This document shows positions 8,410 through 17,252 of a stretch of DNA of 56,995 nucleotides, piece after piece. Under the pieces are notes generated by a model, which had not been told where the DNA came from, made no database searches, and saw nothing but the letters and a program-made list of their open reading frames with translations. A program made the position numbers and the translations under genes. The stretch's first letter is position 1. Every line of letters begins with the position of its first letter. Origin of the DNA: Clostridia bacterium (lineage in GTDB: Bacteria > Bacillota > Clostridia > Oscillospirales > Acutalibacteraceae); NCBI GenBank assembly GCA_017546665.1, contig JAFYSE010000012.1, positions 1 through 56,995 on the forward strand, written 5' to 3'.

Positions 8410-10194
8410 TTATTCCTCTACTTTTTTGATAGCAATTCCCAACTCATCAAGCTGAAGTGTATCAACTGCTGATGGACATTCTGTCATTGGCTCACTTGCA
8501 TTCTGAAGTTTAGGGAATGCAATAACATCACGGAGTGAGTCTGCACCAATCATCTGCATTACAAGTCTGTCAAGGCCGATACCCATACCGCCGTGTGGAG
8601 GAGGACCAAAACGGAATGCATCTGTTAAGAAACCAAATTTCTCATAAGCTTCCTCATCTGAAAGACCAAGAAGTGTGAACATTCTCTTTTGAAGAACAGG
8701 GTCAGTAATACGGATTGAACCTGATGATAATTCAACACCGTTAAGAACAAGGTCATAAGCCTTTGCACGGACCTGAGCCTTATCTGTTTCAAGGTATTCC
8801 AAACATTCATCCATAGGAGATGTGAATGGGTGGTGCATAGCAACGAAGGTCTGAGCATCCTCGTCCCACTCAAAGAATGGGAATTCTGTAATCCAAAGAA
8901 GGTTGAATTTATCTGTTGGAATAATATCAAGTTTCTTTGCAACTTCCTGACGGAGAGCACCAAGCACTGAAAGAACGCTGCTTTTCTTTGTATCTGCTAC
9001 GATAAGAACAACGTCGCCTGTTTCTGCACCTGCTTTATTAAGAAGAGTAGCCATTTCGTCCTCTGTAAGGAATTTAGCAAATGATGAAGCAAGTCCATCC
9101 GGCATAAGACGAGCAAATGCAAGTCCCTTACCACCGATACCACGAACAAACTCTGTAAGCTTGTCAATTTCTTTTCTTGTAAGAGTATTAACTGCGTTTT
9201 TAGCTGTGATACAGTAAACTGCACCACCTGCTTCGAGAGCAGATGTAAATACGCCGAATCCACAACCCTTAACTGTTTCGCCAAGGTCGCAAAGTTCCAT
9301 TTCGTAACGAGTATCAGGCTTGTCTGAGCCGTAACGCTCCATAGCTTCTTTATAAGTGAGTCTTGGGAGTGGTAACTGAATGTCAACACCCATAGCATCT
9401 TTGAAAACTCTCTGAATGTAACCTTCACCAATACCCATAACGTCATCAACATCAACGAATGACATTTCAAGGTCAATCTGTGTGAATTCAGGCTGACGGT
9501 CTGCACGAAGGTCTTCGTCACGGAAGCAACGAGCAATCTGCATATATCTGTCAAAACCAGCTACCATTGAAAGCTGTTTGTAAAGCTGTGGTGACTGTGG
9601 AAGAGCATAGAAGCTACCATTGTGAATTCTTGAAGGAACAAGGAAGTCACGAGCACCTTCAGGAGTTGAACGAATGAGCATCGGGGTTTCAATTTCAATA
9701 AAACCGTTTTCATCAAAGTAGTCACGAGTGATTTTTGTAATCTTGTGACGAAGAAGAATATTCTTCTGTAAGTCAGGGCGACGAAGGTCAAGGTAGCGAT
9801 ATTTAAGTCTTGTAACTTCAGATGTCTGACAATTTTCAACGATTTCAAAAGGAGGTGTTTCGCTGACACCAACAATTCTCAAATCGTTAACTTCTATTTC
9901 AACATCACCTGTTGGGATATCCTTATTCTTTGAAGAACGCTCACGAACAATACCCTTTGCCATAAGAACATATTCACTTCTTACAGTAAAAGCCTTATCA
10001 AAAATTTCTCTGTCTGTATTATCATCAAAAGCCAACTGGACAACACCTGTTCTGTCGCGAAGGTCAACGAAGATAAGTGCACCAAGGTCACGACGACGCT
10101 GTACCCAACCTGCAACAGTAACCTCTTTACCTACAAAATCAGCATTAAGAGTGCCACAGTAAGCAGTTCTTTTTAATCCGTTCATTCTATCCAT
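8410..10194 (-). CDS. aspS: Aspartyl-tRNA synthetase
   Basis: A 594-residue class II synthetase of the bacterial AspRS type. The N-terminal OB-fold anticodon-binding domain contains GWVQRRRDLGALIFVDLRDRTG; the core has motif 2 (RCFRDEDLRADRQPEFTQIDLEMSF), the bacterial GAD insertion in the middle, and motif 3 (GIGLDRLVMQM). It charges tRNA-Asp, or tRNA-Asp and tRNA-Asn where the amidotransferase route exists. The start ATG overlaps the hisS stop (TAATG), with GGGAGG nine bases upstream, so the pair is translationally coupled. An in-frame ATG three codons on is possible but spaced worse. Confidence 0.97.
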   Translation of the reverse strand: MDRMNGLKRTAYCGTLNADFVGKEVTVAGWVQRRRDLGALIFVDLRDRTGVVQLAFDDNTDREIFDKAFTVRSEYVLMAKGIVRERSSKNKDIPTGDVEIEVNDLRIVGVSETPPFEIVENCQTSEVTRLKYRYLDLRRPDLQKNILLRHKITKITRDYFDENGFIEIETPMLIRSTPEGARDFLVPSRIHNGSFYALPQSPQLYKQLSMVAGFDRYMQIARCFRDEDLRADRQPEFTQIDLEMSFVDVDDVMGIGEGYIQRVFKDAMGVDIQLPLPRLTYKEAMERYGSDKPDTRYEMELCDLGETVKGCGFGVFTSALEAGGAVYCITAKNAVNTLTRKEIDKLTEFVRGIGGKGLAFARLMPDGLASSFAKFLTEDEMATLLNKAGAETGDVVLIVADTKKSSVLSVLGALRQEVAKKLDIIPTDKFNLLWITEFPFFEWDEDAQTFVAMHHPFTSPMDECLEYLETDKAQVRAKAYDLVLNGVELSSGSIRITDPVLQKRMFTLLGLSDEEAYEKFGFLTDAFRFGPPPHGGMGIGLDRLVMQMIGADSLRDVIAFPKLQNASEPMTECPSAVDTLQLDELGIAIKKVEE

Positions 10195-11537
10195 TAGATT
10201 GTGCCTCCCATAAGACTTGCTAAGTCAATGCCTTCCATACCGAGGGAGTCAAAACCTGACATAGCATCTTTTATAACAACTGATTGGAAATTCTCAGCAA
10301 AGTCAGAAAGAGTCATTTCTGTTTCATTACCTGTTTCCATATTTTTAAGCTTAATATTTCCTGTTTCAAGCTCACTATCACCTAAAACAAGTGTGTATAA
10401 AGCACCGATTTTGTTAGCATATTTCATCTGTGGTTTAAGACCTCTGCCAACTGTGTCAAACTGAACGCACATTCCTTCACTACGAAGGTCAGTAGCAATT
10501 TCGGCAGCCTTAATATTTGCGTTTTCACCCATACTTACAATGTAAAGGTCACATTTCTTTGGCTCTGGGAATGGAGTTTTCTGTGCTTCCATTAAGAGAA
10601 GAAGTCTTTCAAGACCTAAACCAAAACCACAAGCAGGTGATGGATTTCCACCCATTTCCTGAATAAGACCGTCGTAACGACCACCACCACAAACTGTACC
10701 TTGAGCACCGATTTCTTTTGAAACAAACTCAAAAACAGTTCTTGTGTAATAGTCAAGACCACGAACAATCTGTGGGTTAACTGTGTATTCGATATTCATA
10801 GCATCAAGATATTTCTTAACACTTTCAAAGTGGTTTTTACAATCGTCACAAAGGAATTCAATAACTGTTGGTGCCTTTTCTGCAATGCCTGAGCAAACAG
10901 GACTCTTACAGTCAAGAATTCTCATTGGGTTTCTGTCAAGACGACCTAAACAAGTTTCGCAAAGGTCACCTTTGTATTGTTCAAAATATTCTTTGAGTGC
11001 CTTGTGATAGTGTTTTCTGCATTCAGGACAACCGATTGAGTTTATTTCAAGTGCTAAATTGTTGATTCCAAGATAGTTGAAAACTTCGTTAGCGAGTGAA
11101 ATAACTTCAGCGTCTGCACTTGGAGCACCTGCACCAAAACATTCAACACCAAACTGGTGGAATTCACGAAGACGACCTGCCTGAGGCTTTTCATATCTGT
11201 AACAAGATGTGAGATAGTAGATTTTTTGTGGTAAGCCCTCGTTGAAAAGTCCGTGTTCAAGGAATGCTCTTACCGCACCTGCTGTACCCTCGGGACGGAG
11301 AGTAATACTTCTTCCACCCTTGTCCTCAAAAGTGTACATTTCCTTTTGTACAACGTCAGTTGTTTCACCAACACCACGTTGAAAAAGCTCTGTATGTTCA
11401 AAAACAGGAGTTCTCATTTCGTGAAAACCAAAGTTTTCTGCAGTTTCTCTAACTGCCGATTCAACATATTGAATTTTGTAACTTTCTTTAGGGAGTGTGT
11501 CTTGAGTTCCCTTAATAGCATTAGTAATTAAAGCCAT
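10194..11537 (-). CDS. hisS: Histidyl-tRNA synthetase
   Basis: A 447-residue class II synthetase. It shows IKGTQDTLP, motif 1 and 2 regions (TLRPEGTAGAVRAFLEH, CYRYEKPQAGRLREFHQFGVE), the histidine-specific motifs QIVRGLDYYTRTVFEF and GGGRYDGL, motif 3 (GFGLGLERLLLL) and a C-terminal anticodon-binding domain. A small CxxC pair (CETCLGRLDRNPMRILDCKSPVC) in the middle is typical of clostridial enzymes. The start at 11537 (MALITNAIKG) follows AAGGAAG; the longer frame starts without a site. It forms the usual hisS-aspS pair. Confidence 0.97.
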   Translation of the reverse strand: MALITNAIKGTQDTLPKESYKIQYVESAVRETAENFGFHEMRTPVFEHTELFQRGVGETTDVVQKEMYTFEDKGGRSITLRPEGTAGAVRAFLEHGLFNEGLPQKIYYLTSCYRYEKPQAGRLREFHQFGVECFGAGAPSADAEVISLANEVFNYLGINNLALEINSIGCPECRKHYHKALKEYFEQYKGDLCETCLGRLDRNPMRILDCKSPVCSGIAEKAPTVIEFLCDDCKNHFESVKKYLDAMNIEYTVNPQIVRGLDYYTRTVFEFVSKEIGAQGTVCGGGRYDGLIQEMGGNPSPACGFGLGLERLLLLMEAQKTPFPEPKKCDLYIVSMGENANIKAAEIATDLRSEGMCVQFDTVGRGLKPQMKYANKIGALYTLVLGDSELETGNIKLKNMETGNETEMTLSDFAENFQSVVIKDAMSGFDSLGMEGIDLASLMGGTI

Positions 11538-11563
11538 AAAAATCTTCCTTAATAATATGTTTT

Positions 11564-11589
11564 GCCTCCCCAAAGAGAGAAGGGGAGGC
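11564..11589. repeat. GC-rich inverted repeat between mgsA and hisS
   Basis: GCCTCCCC (11564-11571) and GGGGAGGC (11582-11589) form a perfect eight-base stem with a ten-base loop. On the gene strand it is followed by AAAACATATT, not a T-run, so it is a weak terminator at best; it could partly separate mgsA from hisS or sit in the hisS leader. Confidence 0.6.
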
Positions 11590-11605
11590 GGTTTCTTTTA
11601 TAAGA

Positions 11606-12007
11606 TTATTTTGGGTTGACAATGTCTCTCCAATCAAGGTCACCACGCTCAAGAGCATGGATAAGAGCCTCGGCTGTTGCAATATTTGTAGCAACAGGAA
11701 CATTATGAACGTCACAAAGACGAAGGAGTGTATGGTCCTTGGGTTCGTGAGGCTTTGGATTAAGCGGGTCACGGAACATAAGAAGCAAGTCGATTTCATT
11801 ACAAGCAATTCTTGAACTGATTTGCTGGTCGCCACCCTGAGAGCCACTTAAAAACTTCTGAATCTTAAGTCCTGTAGCTTCGGATACCATTTTACCTGTT
11901 GTACCTGTTGCACAAAGATTATGATGTGAAAGAATTCCACAATAAGCAATACAAAACTGTGTCATAAGTTCTTTTTTTGAGTCGTGTGCCATAAGTGCTA
12001 TATTCAT
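11606..12007 (-). CDS. mgsA: Methylglyoxal synthase
   Basis: A 133-residue enzyme that converts dihydroxyacetone phosphate to methylglyoxal and phosphate, a bypass used when sugar phosphates build up. The family motif is intact: [34 protein letters not shown] and [14 protein letters not shown]-like [14 protein letters not shown] with the catalytic acidic residues. The start at 12007 has AAGGGG six bases upstream; the ATG seven codons earlier has no site. A good promoter lies about 75 bases upstream. Sugar phosphate stress fits the several uronate and inositol pathways in this window, though that link is inference. Confidence 0.96.
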   Translation of the reverse strand: MNIALMAHDSKKELMTQFCIAYCGILSHHNLCATGTTGKMVSEATGLKIQKFLSGSQGGDQQISSRIACNEIDLLLMFRDPLNPKPHEPKDHTLLRLCDVHNVPVATNIATAEALIHALERGDLDWRDIVNPK

Positions 12008-12081
12008 ACTTAACCCCTTCTTTTCCATATTTTTCCGTGTAGATATGTTTAGCCTAAATAAAAATAGGTTTACCTGTATCT

Positions 12082-12110
12082 ATCATAACAAAAAACAATA
12101 AGTTTTTCAA
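12082..12110 (-). promoter_or_regulatory. Sigma-A promoter of mgsA
   Basis: TTGAAA (12110-12105) and TATGAT (12087-12082) on the minus strand with a 17-base spacer ending in TGT (extended -10). It lies about 75 bases before the mgsA start and just after the stop of the minD-like gene. Confidence 0.7.
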
Positions 12111-12117
12111 CATTTTT

Positions 12118-12849
12118 TTACAAATTAAGTGGGATTTCTTTACCTAAAATCCTTCCCGCAATATTCTTAAAAGCAAGTTTTGCCTCACTTCGGGTAGGTA
12201 GTCCTTTTTTTGAAACAGAGGAGTACATTAATTTAGGCTCTTCAGGGACAATTCCGAGAAGTCGAAGGTATGTAATATCAATGATTTCGTCTATGTTTAA
12301 AAAGTTCCCTTTTTTTATAGCTTTTTCATTAAACCTGTTGATTACAAGACGAAGATTTTCTTCTTTAACACCTGATTTTACAAGGAGATTTCCTGCAACA
12401 TAAGCACTTCTTGCACTAACGTTGTCCGGAGTTGCAACAACAATACATTGGTTGGATACAAGGGCATAGATTTGTTGTAATTCTCCCACACCTGCGGGTG
12501 AGTCGATAAAAATAAAATCGTAGTCAGGAGCAAAAACATCAATTAATTCCTTGAAAGAGTCTGAATTTAAATTGTCAGGCATTTCTAATGGTGCAGGAAG
12601 CAGATGAACTTTATCGTTGTAGGGTAAAATTGCAGCAGTCTTGTCACAACGGTTACAGATAATATCGGACCAATCATAAACAAGATTCTCTTCAAGATTT
12701 AACAGTAAGTCAAGACTTCGAAGTGCAATATCCCCGTCAATTAATAAAACCTTATGTCCTTTTTCACCAAGTGACAATGCAGTGTTAACACAAAAAGTAG
12801 ATTTTCCTACTCCACCCTTACCGGATACAACTGTAAATATCTTTGCCAT
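12118..12849 (-). CDS. minD: MinD/ParA-family ATPase, probable septum-site protein MinD
   Basis: A 243-residue P-loop ATPase with the deviant Walker A box VVSGKGGVGKST at about 7-18, LLIDGDIALRSLDLLL (switch I region), DYDFIFIDSPAGVG (Walker B with the MinD-type SPAG), and a VATPDNVSARSAYVAGNLL segment. Family members dimerise with ATP at the membrane and place the division site or other cell-pole structures. The C-terminus (AGRILGKEIPLNL) could be a short amphipathic membrane-targeting helix, but it is weak. minC and minE are not adjacent, so a FlhG-like or orphan MinD role cannot be excluded. It is divergent from spoIIE. Confidence 0.8.
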   Translation of the reverse strand: MAKIFTVVSGKGGVGKSTFCVNTALSLGEKGHKVLLIDGDIALRSLDLLLNLEENLVYDWSDIICNRCDKTAAILPYNDKVHLLPAPLEMPDNLNSDSFKELIDVFAPDYDFIFIDSPAGVGELQQIYALVSNQCIVVATPDNVSARSAYVAGNLLVKSGVKEENLRLVINRFNEKAIKKGNFLNIDEIIDITYLRLLGIVPEEPKLMYSSVSKKGLPTRSEAKLAFKNIAGRILGKEIPLNL

Positions 12850-13018
12850 AATTTCGCCCCATTTCTTCCAAATATTCTACCACAAAATGATTGACATTAA
12901 AAGAATTTTTTCATACTTTTTTTAGTAATTTGATTTTAAGACAAGTATCTCTGAATATCATCATAAACTTACCATTATCAACATACTGTTTTCATCAAAT
13001 AATTTACGTGGACAAGTC

Positions 13019-13024
13019 TATAAT
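13019..13024 (+). promoter_or_regulatory. Candidate -10 element of spoIIE
   Basis: TATAAT at 13019-13024, 30 bases ahead of the chosen start. No good -35 is found at 16-18 bases. In Bacillus the spoIIE promoter has an unusual spacing and depends on Spo0A-P, so a weak -35 would be expected, but no clear Spo0A box was identified. Confidence 0.4.
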
Positions 13025-13053
13025 GACTAATGAAAATAAAGGCAGGTGAGAAA

Positions 13054-15363
13054 ATGGAAAATCAGGAATTTGGCGTATCAATGGATAGTGGTAGGATACA
13101 ACTCTCTCAGTTAGGTAAATCGGTGTTGACCCAGGTAGTTTGCTTCTTGTTGGCAGGACTTTCGGCATCAGCATCTTCTTATGAATATTTTTCTCCATTG
13201 GGAATCGCTTTTTGTAGTGGCATCGACAGAAAAAACACACTTTTTGCTTGCTTTGGGGCAATGACGGGATACATTATTTCCAATGATTATGTGTCTGCCT
13301 TCCGATATGTAATGGCATTGATTTTAGTCTATATTTTAAAAGTGTATGTAAACTCATTCCCAAGTTTCAGTCAGAGCCCATGGGTTGTGTCGTTAATTTC
13401 TCTTTTTTCAACCCTTTCAACCGGCTTGGTTGTGATGATTACAGAAGAATTTACAATCCAACAAATTGCTTTGAGAATTGCAGAGTCAGTAACAGCCTTT
13501 GGTGGAGCCTATTTTATATCTACGGGAGTTTTGACGTTAAAAAGAATTAACAGGGAAGACAGAATAACTGCGAAAGAAATAACAAGTTTGGCTGTTGCAG
13601 GACTGATGTTGATTTTAACTGCGTCGCGATTATCTTTATTGGGTGTTACACCATCGGGAGTGGCTTGCTCCTATGTTACTTTGGCGGCAGCGTATATGTT
13701 TAAGGAAGCAGGGGGTGCAATACTCGGAACGGGAGTTTCTTTAGGCTACACAATAACGGGAAATAGTCTTCCCATAGTGTTTTGCTATGCGGGAGCAGGT
13801 TTGTTTTCAGGGATTTTTTCATATTCGGGTAGAGTTCTTTGTGCTTGTGCGTACATTTTTTCTTACGGTGCAATGTTTGTGTTTTTCGGTGGCGAGGTAA
13901 CTAATATAGAGCCACTTATAGAAACAGCTATTGCGTCTCTTTTCTTTGTGATAACCCCACAATCAATGCTGATAAAAGCAAAAACAAAGCTCTCTCTCGC
14001 CCTACACAATGGTACGGACAGAGAATTCTTTAATATGGCAGTTTTAAAAATTAAATCAAGTCGCTATGCCATAGGGGATATGTCGGACACGTTATCCAAG
14101 GTGTCGGAAATTTTAAAGGAGAGAGCAATTCCCGATAATGTATCCATATATCTTCGTGTAAGAGATAATGTTTGTAGCGACTGTGCAAGTTATGATAATT
14201 GTTGGAAGAATTATATTGCTTCAACATTGGGAGAATTTGATTGTATAGTTGAATATTTAAGAAAACAAGGGAATGTAACACCATCTGTAACCCCCATGTC
14301 ACTACAAAGTAAATGTATAAGAATAATGTCTCTTTGTGATAGCTTTAACAAGAATTATTCGTCATATTCAGCACGGTTAGGTGCAGAGAGGAGAATTAGC
14401 GAAATGAGAAAGATTTCTGTTGACCAGTTTGATAATGTTGGTTGTATGTTGGATGATTTATTGGAAAGTTTTCAGGAGGGAATAAGTCCTAAGGGAGAAA
14501 TATCTCTCAATATTAAGAATTGTCTTGAAGATATGGGGCTCTATCCCACGGTAACCTGCTACGAAGATACAAGGGAAACTTTGTTTGTAAATATTACTGT
14601 GAGTAAGCATTGTAAGGTTGATGATAAGGATATATTGGATGCAATCGAAAAGGTAACGGAAAAAGATTTTTCATTACCTGTTACGGTAGCAGATAAGGAT
14701 GAAAAAATGCTTTTATTCTGGCAGAAGCCCGACTTTTCTGTTGAATGTAATTGGTTTCAGATATCAAGTAAGGATGGCGAATTCTGTGGTGATTATTTTG
14801 AGTCCTTCTACGACGGAAAGGGTAATTTTGTAGCTGTGTTAAGTGATGGAATGGGTAGTGGAAACCGTGCTGCAGTAGATGGCACAATGACGGCAACCGT
14901 TTTTTCAAGACTTATTATTTCCGGTTTTTCTTTTCCTTGTGCATTACGCCTTGTGAATTCTGCCATGCTTGTCAAAAGCCATGAGGAATCACTTGCAACA
15001 TTAGATATACTTAAAGTTAATTTATATAATGGTCAGTCCATAATATATAAAGCAGGTGCATCAGTTTCCTTGCTGTATCGCAACGGTAAGGTAGGGGAAA
15101 TCAAAAAATCTGCTATGCCCATAGGAATTTTGCGGGAAACAGAGTTTGCAACAGTAAAGGGAATGCTTAAGGATGAGGATGTTATTGTGATAATGTCCGA
15201 CGGAGCGACGGAAAACAGCATTAAGGAAATCAAGGAATATATTGGAAAAAACGGATATTCCAATGACCTTTCACAGAAACTTTGTGCTGTTGCTAAAAGT
15301 AAAAACATAAGCCATAGTGATGATATTACTGTAGCAGTTATAAAAATAAAAAAAGGAGATTAA
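13054..15363 (+). CDS. spoIIE: Stage II sporulation protein E (membrane PP2C phosphatase)
   Basis: A 769-residue protein with the SpoIIE layout. Residues 30-330 hold about ten hydrophobic segments, then a central regulatory part with a DNVCSDCASYDNCWKNY cysteine cluster, then a C-terminal PP2C-type phosphatase domain (GDYFESFYDGKGNFVAVLSDGMGSGNRA with metal-binding aspartates, DVIVIMSDGATEN, SHSDDITVAVIKI). SpoIIE dephosphorylates SpoIIAA and so releases sigma-F in the forespore, and it also acts at the polar septum. I chose the ATG at 13054 because AGGTGAG precedes it; an ATG 24 bases earlier has no site. The stop lies inside the terminator hairpin. Confidence 0.96.
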   Translation: MENQEFGVSMDSGRIQLSQLGKSVLTQVVCFLLAGLSASASSYEYFSPLGIAFCSGIDRKNTLFACFGAMTGYIISNDYVSAFRYVMALILVYILKVYVNSFPSFSQSPWVVSLISLFSTLSTGLVVMITEEFTIQQIALRIAESVTAFGGAYFISTGVLTLKRINREDRITAKEITSLAVAGLMLILTASRLSLLGVTPSGVACSYVTLAAAYMFKEAGGAILGTGVSLGYTITGNSLPIVFCYAGAGLFSGIFSYSGRVLCACAYIFSYGAMFVFFGGEVTNIEPLIETAIASLFFVITPQSMLIKAKTKLSLALHNGTDREFFNMAVLKIKSSRYAIGDMSDTLSKVSEILKERAIPDNVSIYLRVRDNVCSDCASYDNCWKNYIASTLGEFDCIVEYLRKQGNVTPSVTPMSLQSKCIRIMSLCDSFNKNYSSYSARLGAERRISEMRKISVDQFDNVGCMLDDLLESFQEGISPKGEISLNIKNCLEDMGLYPTVTCYEDTRETLFVNITVSKHCKVDDKDILDAIEKVTEKDFSLPVTVADKDEKMLLFWQKPDFSVECNWFQISSKDGEFCGDYFESFYDGKGNFVAVLSDGMGSGNRAAVDGTMTATVFSRLIISGFSFPCALRLVNSAMLVKSHEESLATLDILKVNLYNGQSIIYKAGASVSLLYRNGKVGEIKKSAMPIGILRETEFATVKGMLKDEDVIVIMSDGATENSIKEIKEYIGKNGYSNDLSQKLCAVAKSKNISHSDDITVAVIKIKKGD

Positions 15364-15387
15364 GGAATACTTAATCTCCATTTTTTT
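15355..15387. terminator. Terminator overlapping the spoIIE stop, possibly bidirectional
   Basis: GGAGATTAAG (15355-15364) pairs with CTTAATCTCC (15370-15379) and is followed by ATTTTTTT; A-runs on the other side could serve the convergent zinc-ribbon gene. Confidence 0.88.
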
Positions 15388-16519
15388 ATTTAAGTTCAAT
15401 CCACATTGCAGGACGTACAAAGGATTTGTCCATGGAAACCGGTGTCCCCATTTGCAAAATAAATCCGTCTATTTTTACAGAGGATGCAGTATATTGGGTA
15501 GAACCCGGAGAGCGTAGCCACCAACGGCAGTAATGGGTAATACTATCCAACTCTGTGCCTTTTGATGCAGCATAACTTGTTGCTGTGCATAATCTGTCAA
15601 GGTTCTTTGGGAAATATCGTTTGGCTTCATCAATGGATAAAAGGAAAACTCTATCCTTTGTACTGTTTCCACCATCAACATTGTAATCCGTGTTTTGTGG
15701 ATTTTCATTAGTGACTGTTTTAATTGATGCACTTTCTGATGAGGTGAATGCAGTAGAAATAAACTCATTGTTAAGCCAACTGCGTATTTCACTATTTTCC
15801 CAAGTGATTTTATTAGGTGAGGAATGATAGCTTCGACAGTCCAAAGCGTATTTGCTGACAACGAGCATTTTTCCGTTCTGGTCTTTTTCAAGAACCTTCC
15901 ACTCAATTTCTTCTTTACCGTTTGAGAAATTATTATCCTGCTCATATTCACCAAGGCAAATAATATCACCAACCTGTGCGATACTTGGATATTGTTTTAA
16001 AAGTGACGACGCCTGAGCTTGACTGTCTTTAAATTTATATAAAGACTTAAAAGTCAAATACGCATCTTCATATCTCTGTTCTTCAACAGCCTTTACAGCA
16101 CTGCTATATTTGACACTTGGAATAATAACGGTTACAACAAGAACTCCCAAGGCAAAAATGGCAGAGATTGTAAGGAATACAGTAAGCAATTTTTTTCTTC
16201 GTTCCTTTGAACGTCGAGACCTTTCAATTCGTTTCTTTTCAGCAAGTCTTTCACGTTCAAGCTGTTGAGATTCTGCTTCAAGACGAGCTTGTTGAGCCCT
16301 TGCTTTTGCTTCTTCGGACTTTCTTTTCTCGTTTTCTATACGAAGAGCATTAATCTGGGCGACATTATCAGTTGGTTGGGTGTCATTTGTAGTCCCATTG
16401 GAAGAATTGACTGTTTGATTAGTAGCTATACGGGTACCACAGTACTCGCAAACGGCATAACCACCATTATCCTCCCAAACAAGTGTGCCACCACACATTT
16501 CACATTTAAGCATTGACAT
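15386..16519 (-). CDS. Zinc-ribbon membrane protein with C-terminal DUF6273 domain
   Basis: A 377-residue protein. It begins with a four-cysteine zinc ribbon (CEMCG, CEYCG, residues 5-30), followed by a Q/N/T-rich linker and a charged coiled coil (about 55-110, ENEKRKSEEAKARAQQARLEAE), one transmembrane helix at about 112-135, and a large outer domain of the DUF6273 type, recognised by IICLGEYEQD, EWKVLEKDQNGKMLVVSKYALDCRSYH, WENSEIRSWLNNEF and CRWWLRSPGS. DUF6273 occurs on many clostridial surface proteins and its function is unknown. A GAGG site precedes the ATG. It is the last gene after an SPFH-domain protein and a four-helix membrane protein, spaced 14 and 11 bases. Confidence 0.72.
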   Translation of the reverse strand: MSMLKCEMCGGTLVWEDNGGYAVCEYCGTRIATNQTVNSSNGTTNDTQPTDNVAQINALRIENEKRKSEEAKARAQQARLEAESQQLERERLAEKKRIERSRRSKERRKKLLTVFLTISAIFALGVLVVTVIIPSVKYSSAVKAVEEQRYEDAYLTFKSLYKFKDSQAQASSLLKQYPSIAQVGDIICLGEYEQDNNFSNGKEEIEWKVLEKDQNGKMLVVSKYALDCRSYHSSPNKITWENSEIRSWLNNEFISTAFTSSESASIKTVTNENPQNTDYNVDGGNSTKDRVFLLSIDEAKRYFPKNLDRLCTATSYAASKGTELDSITHYCRWWLRSPGSTQYTASSVKIDGFILQMGTPVSMDKSFVRPAMWIELK

Positions 16520-16533
16520 TTTGTTACCTCGGA

Positions 16534-17241
16534 TTATTTAAGTGCTTTGCACTTGTTGTTTCTGTTGTTGATTAAAATGAGTAACTCGTCTGCCTGATTG
16601 TTTATAATTGCAACATCACCATTTTTCACAGCCATTTCAAAGGCTTTGAATTCATAACTGATTTTATTTTCAATTTCATTGAGATTATCGTTGCTCATAG
16701 GGTCGGAGTAACGAATTGCTTCGTAAACCTTATTAACAGCATCCTTGGTTTCGGCTGTGTTTGCTCTTGCGAGAAGGTTTTGTGCATCAACAGTAAGACT
16801 TTTAATAAAAAATGTTTGTAATTTAATTTTGTTATCTATGGCACTAACTGCATCTCCTGCAACACTTGCCTTTATAGTTGCGATTGCAACGAAAGCGAGA
16901 ACAATAAGACAAATGAGAGCTGCAATCCAGCTTTCAACAGTAGGAAGTGCCATGAAAATTGAACCGGCAATCGCACTTACCACAAGACCTATAACACTTA
17001 CTCTCAAGAGTGGAATGTTGTAAAAAACTTTTGTAATGTTTTCATCTTTCAGTCCAACGTAAGCACAAAGAAACTGACCTATAAATCCGACAGTGACAAG
17101 AGAGTAGCCAATCCAAAAAGTGTCAGTAAATTTGCTTTCACCATTGTAATCGGAAGGAGTAATGAAAACTATTGCATTAAAAAGAGCTAGTAAAATAACC
17201 CACACGATAGCATATAACTTGAAATTCTTACTAATTTTCAT
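16534..17241 (-). CDS. Four-helix membrane protein with cytoplasmic helical tail
   Basis: A 235-residue protein with four predicted membrane helices (about 9-28, 45-64, 80-98 and 105-125) and a helical C-terminal half (residues 130-235, KLQTFFIKSLTVDAQNLLARANTAETKDAVNKVYEAIRYS and onwards) that looks like a coiled-coil or bundle domain. The start has AAGGAG seven bases upstream. I do not recognise a named family. Between an SPFH-domain gene and a zinc-ribbon gene it takes the place of YdjH in the B. subtilis ydjFGHI operon, so a role in the same membrane assembly is an inference from order, not from similarity. Confidence 0.65.
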   Translation of the reverse strand: MKISKNFKLYAIVWVILLALFNAIVFITPSDYNGESKFTDTFWIGYSLVTVGFIGQFLCAYVGLKDENITKVFYNIPLLRVSVIGLVVSAIAGSIFMALPTVESWIAALICLIVLAFVAIATIKASVAGDAVSAIDNKIKLQTFFIKSLTVDAQNLLARANTAETKDAVNKVYEAIRYSDPMSNDNLNEIENKISYEFKAFEMAVKNGDVAIINNQADELLILINNRNNKCKALK

Positions 17242-17252
17242 AATGATTCTCC

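Noticed and set aside
11564-11589. GC-rich hairpin as a T-box or attenuator for hisS
   Set aside because: No T-box core sequence and no T-run on the gene strand; reported only as an inverted repeat.
12891-12919. TTGACA with TACTTT at 17 bases as a second spoIIE promoter
   Set aside because: The -10 is poor and the leader would be over 120 bases; the TATAAT at 13019 is better placed, although neither is certain.
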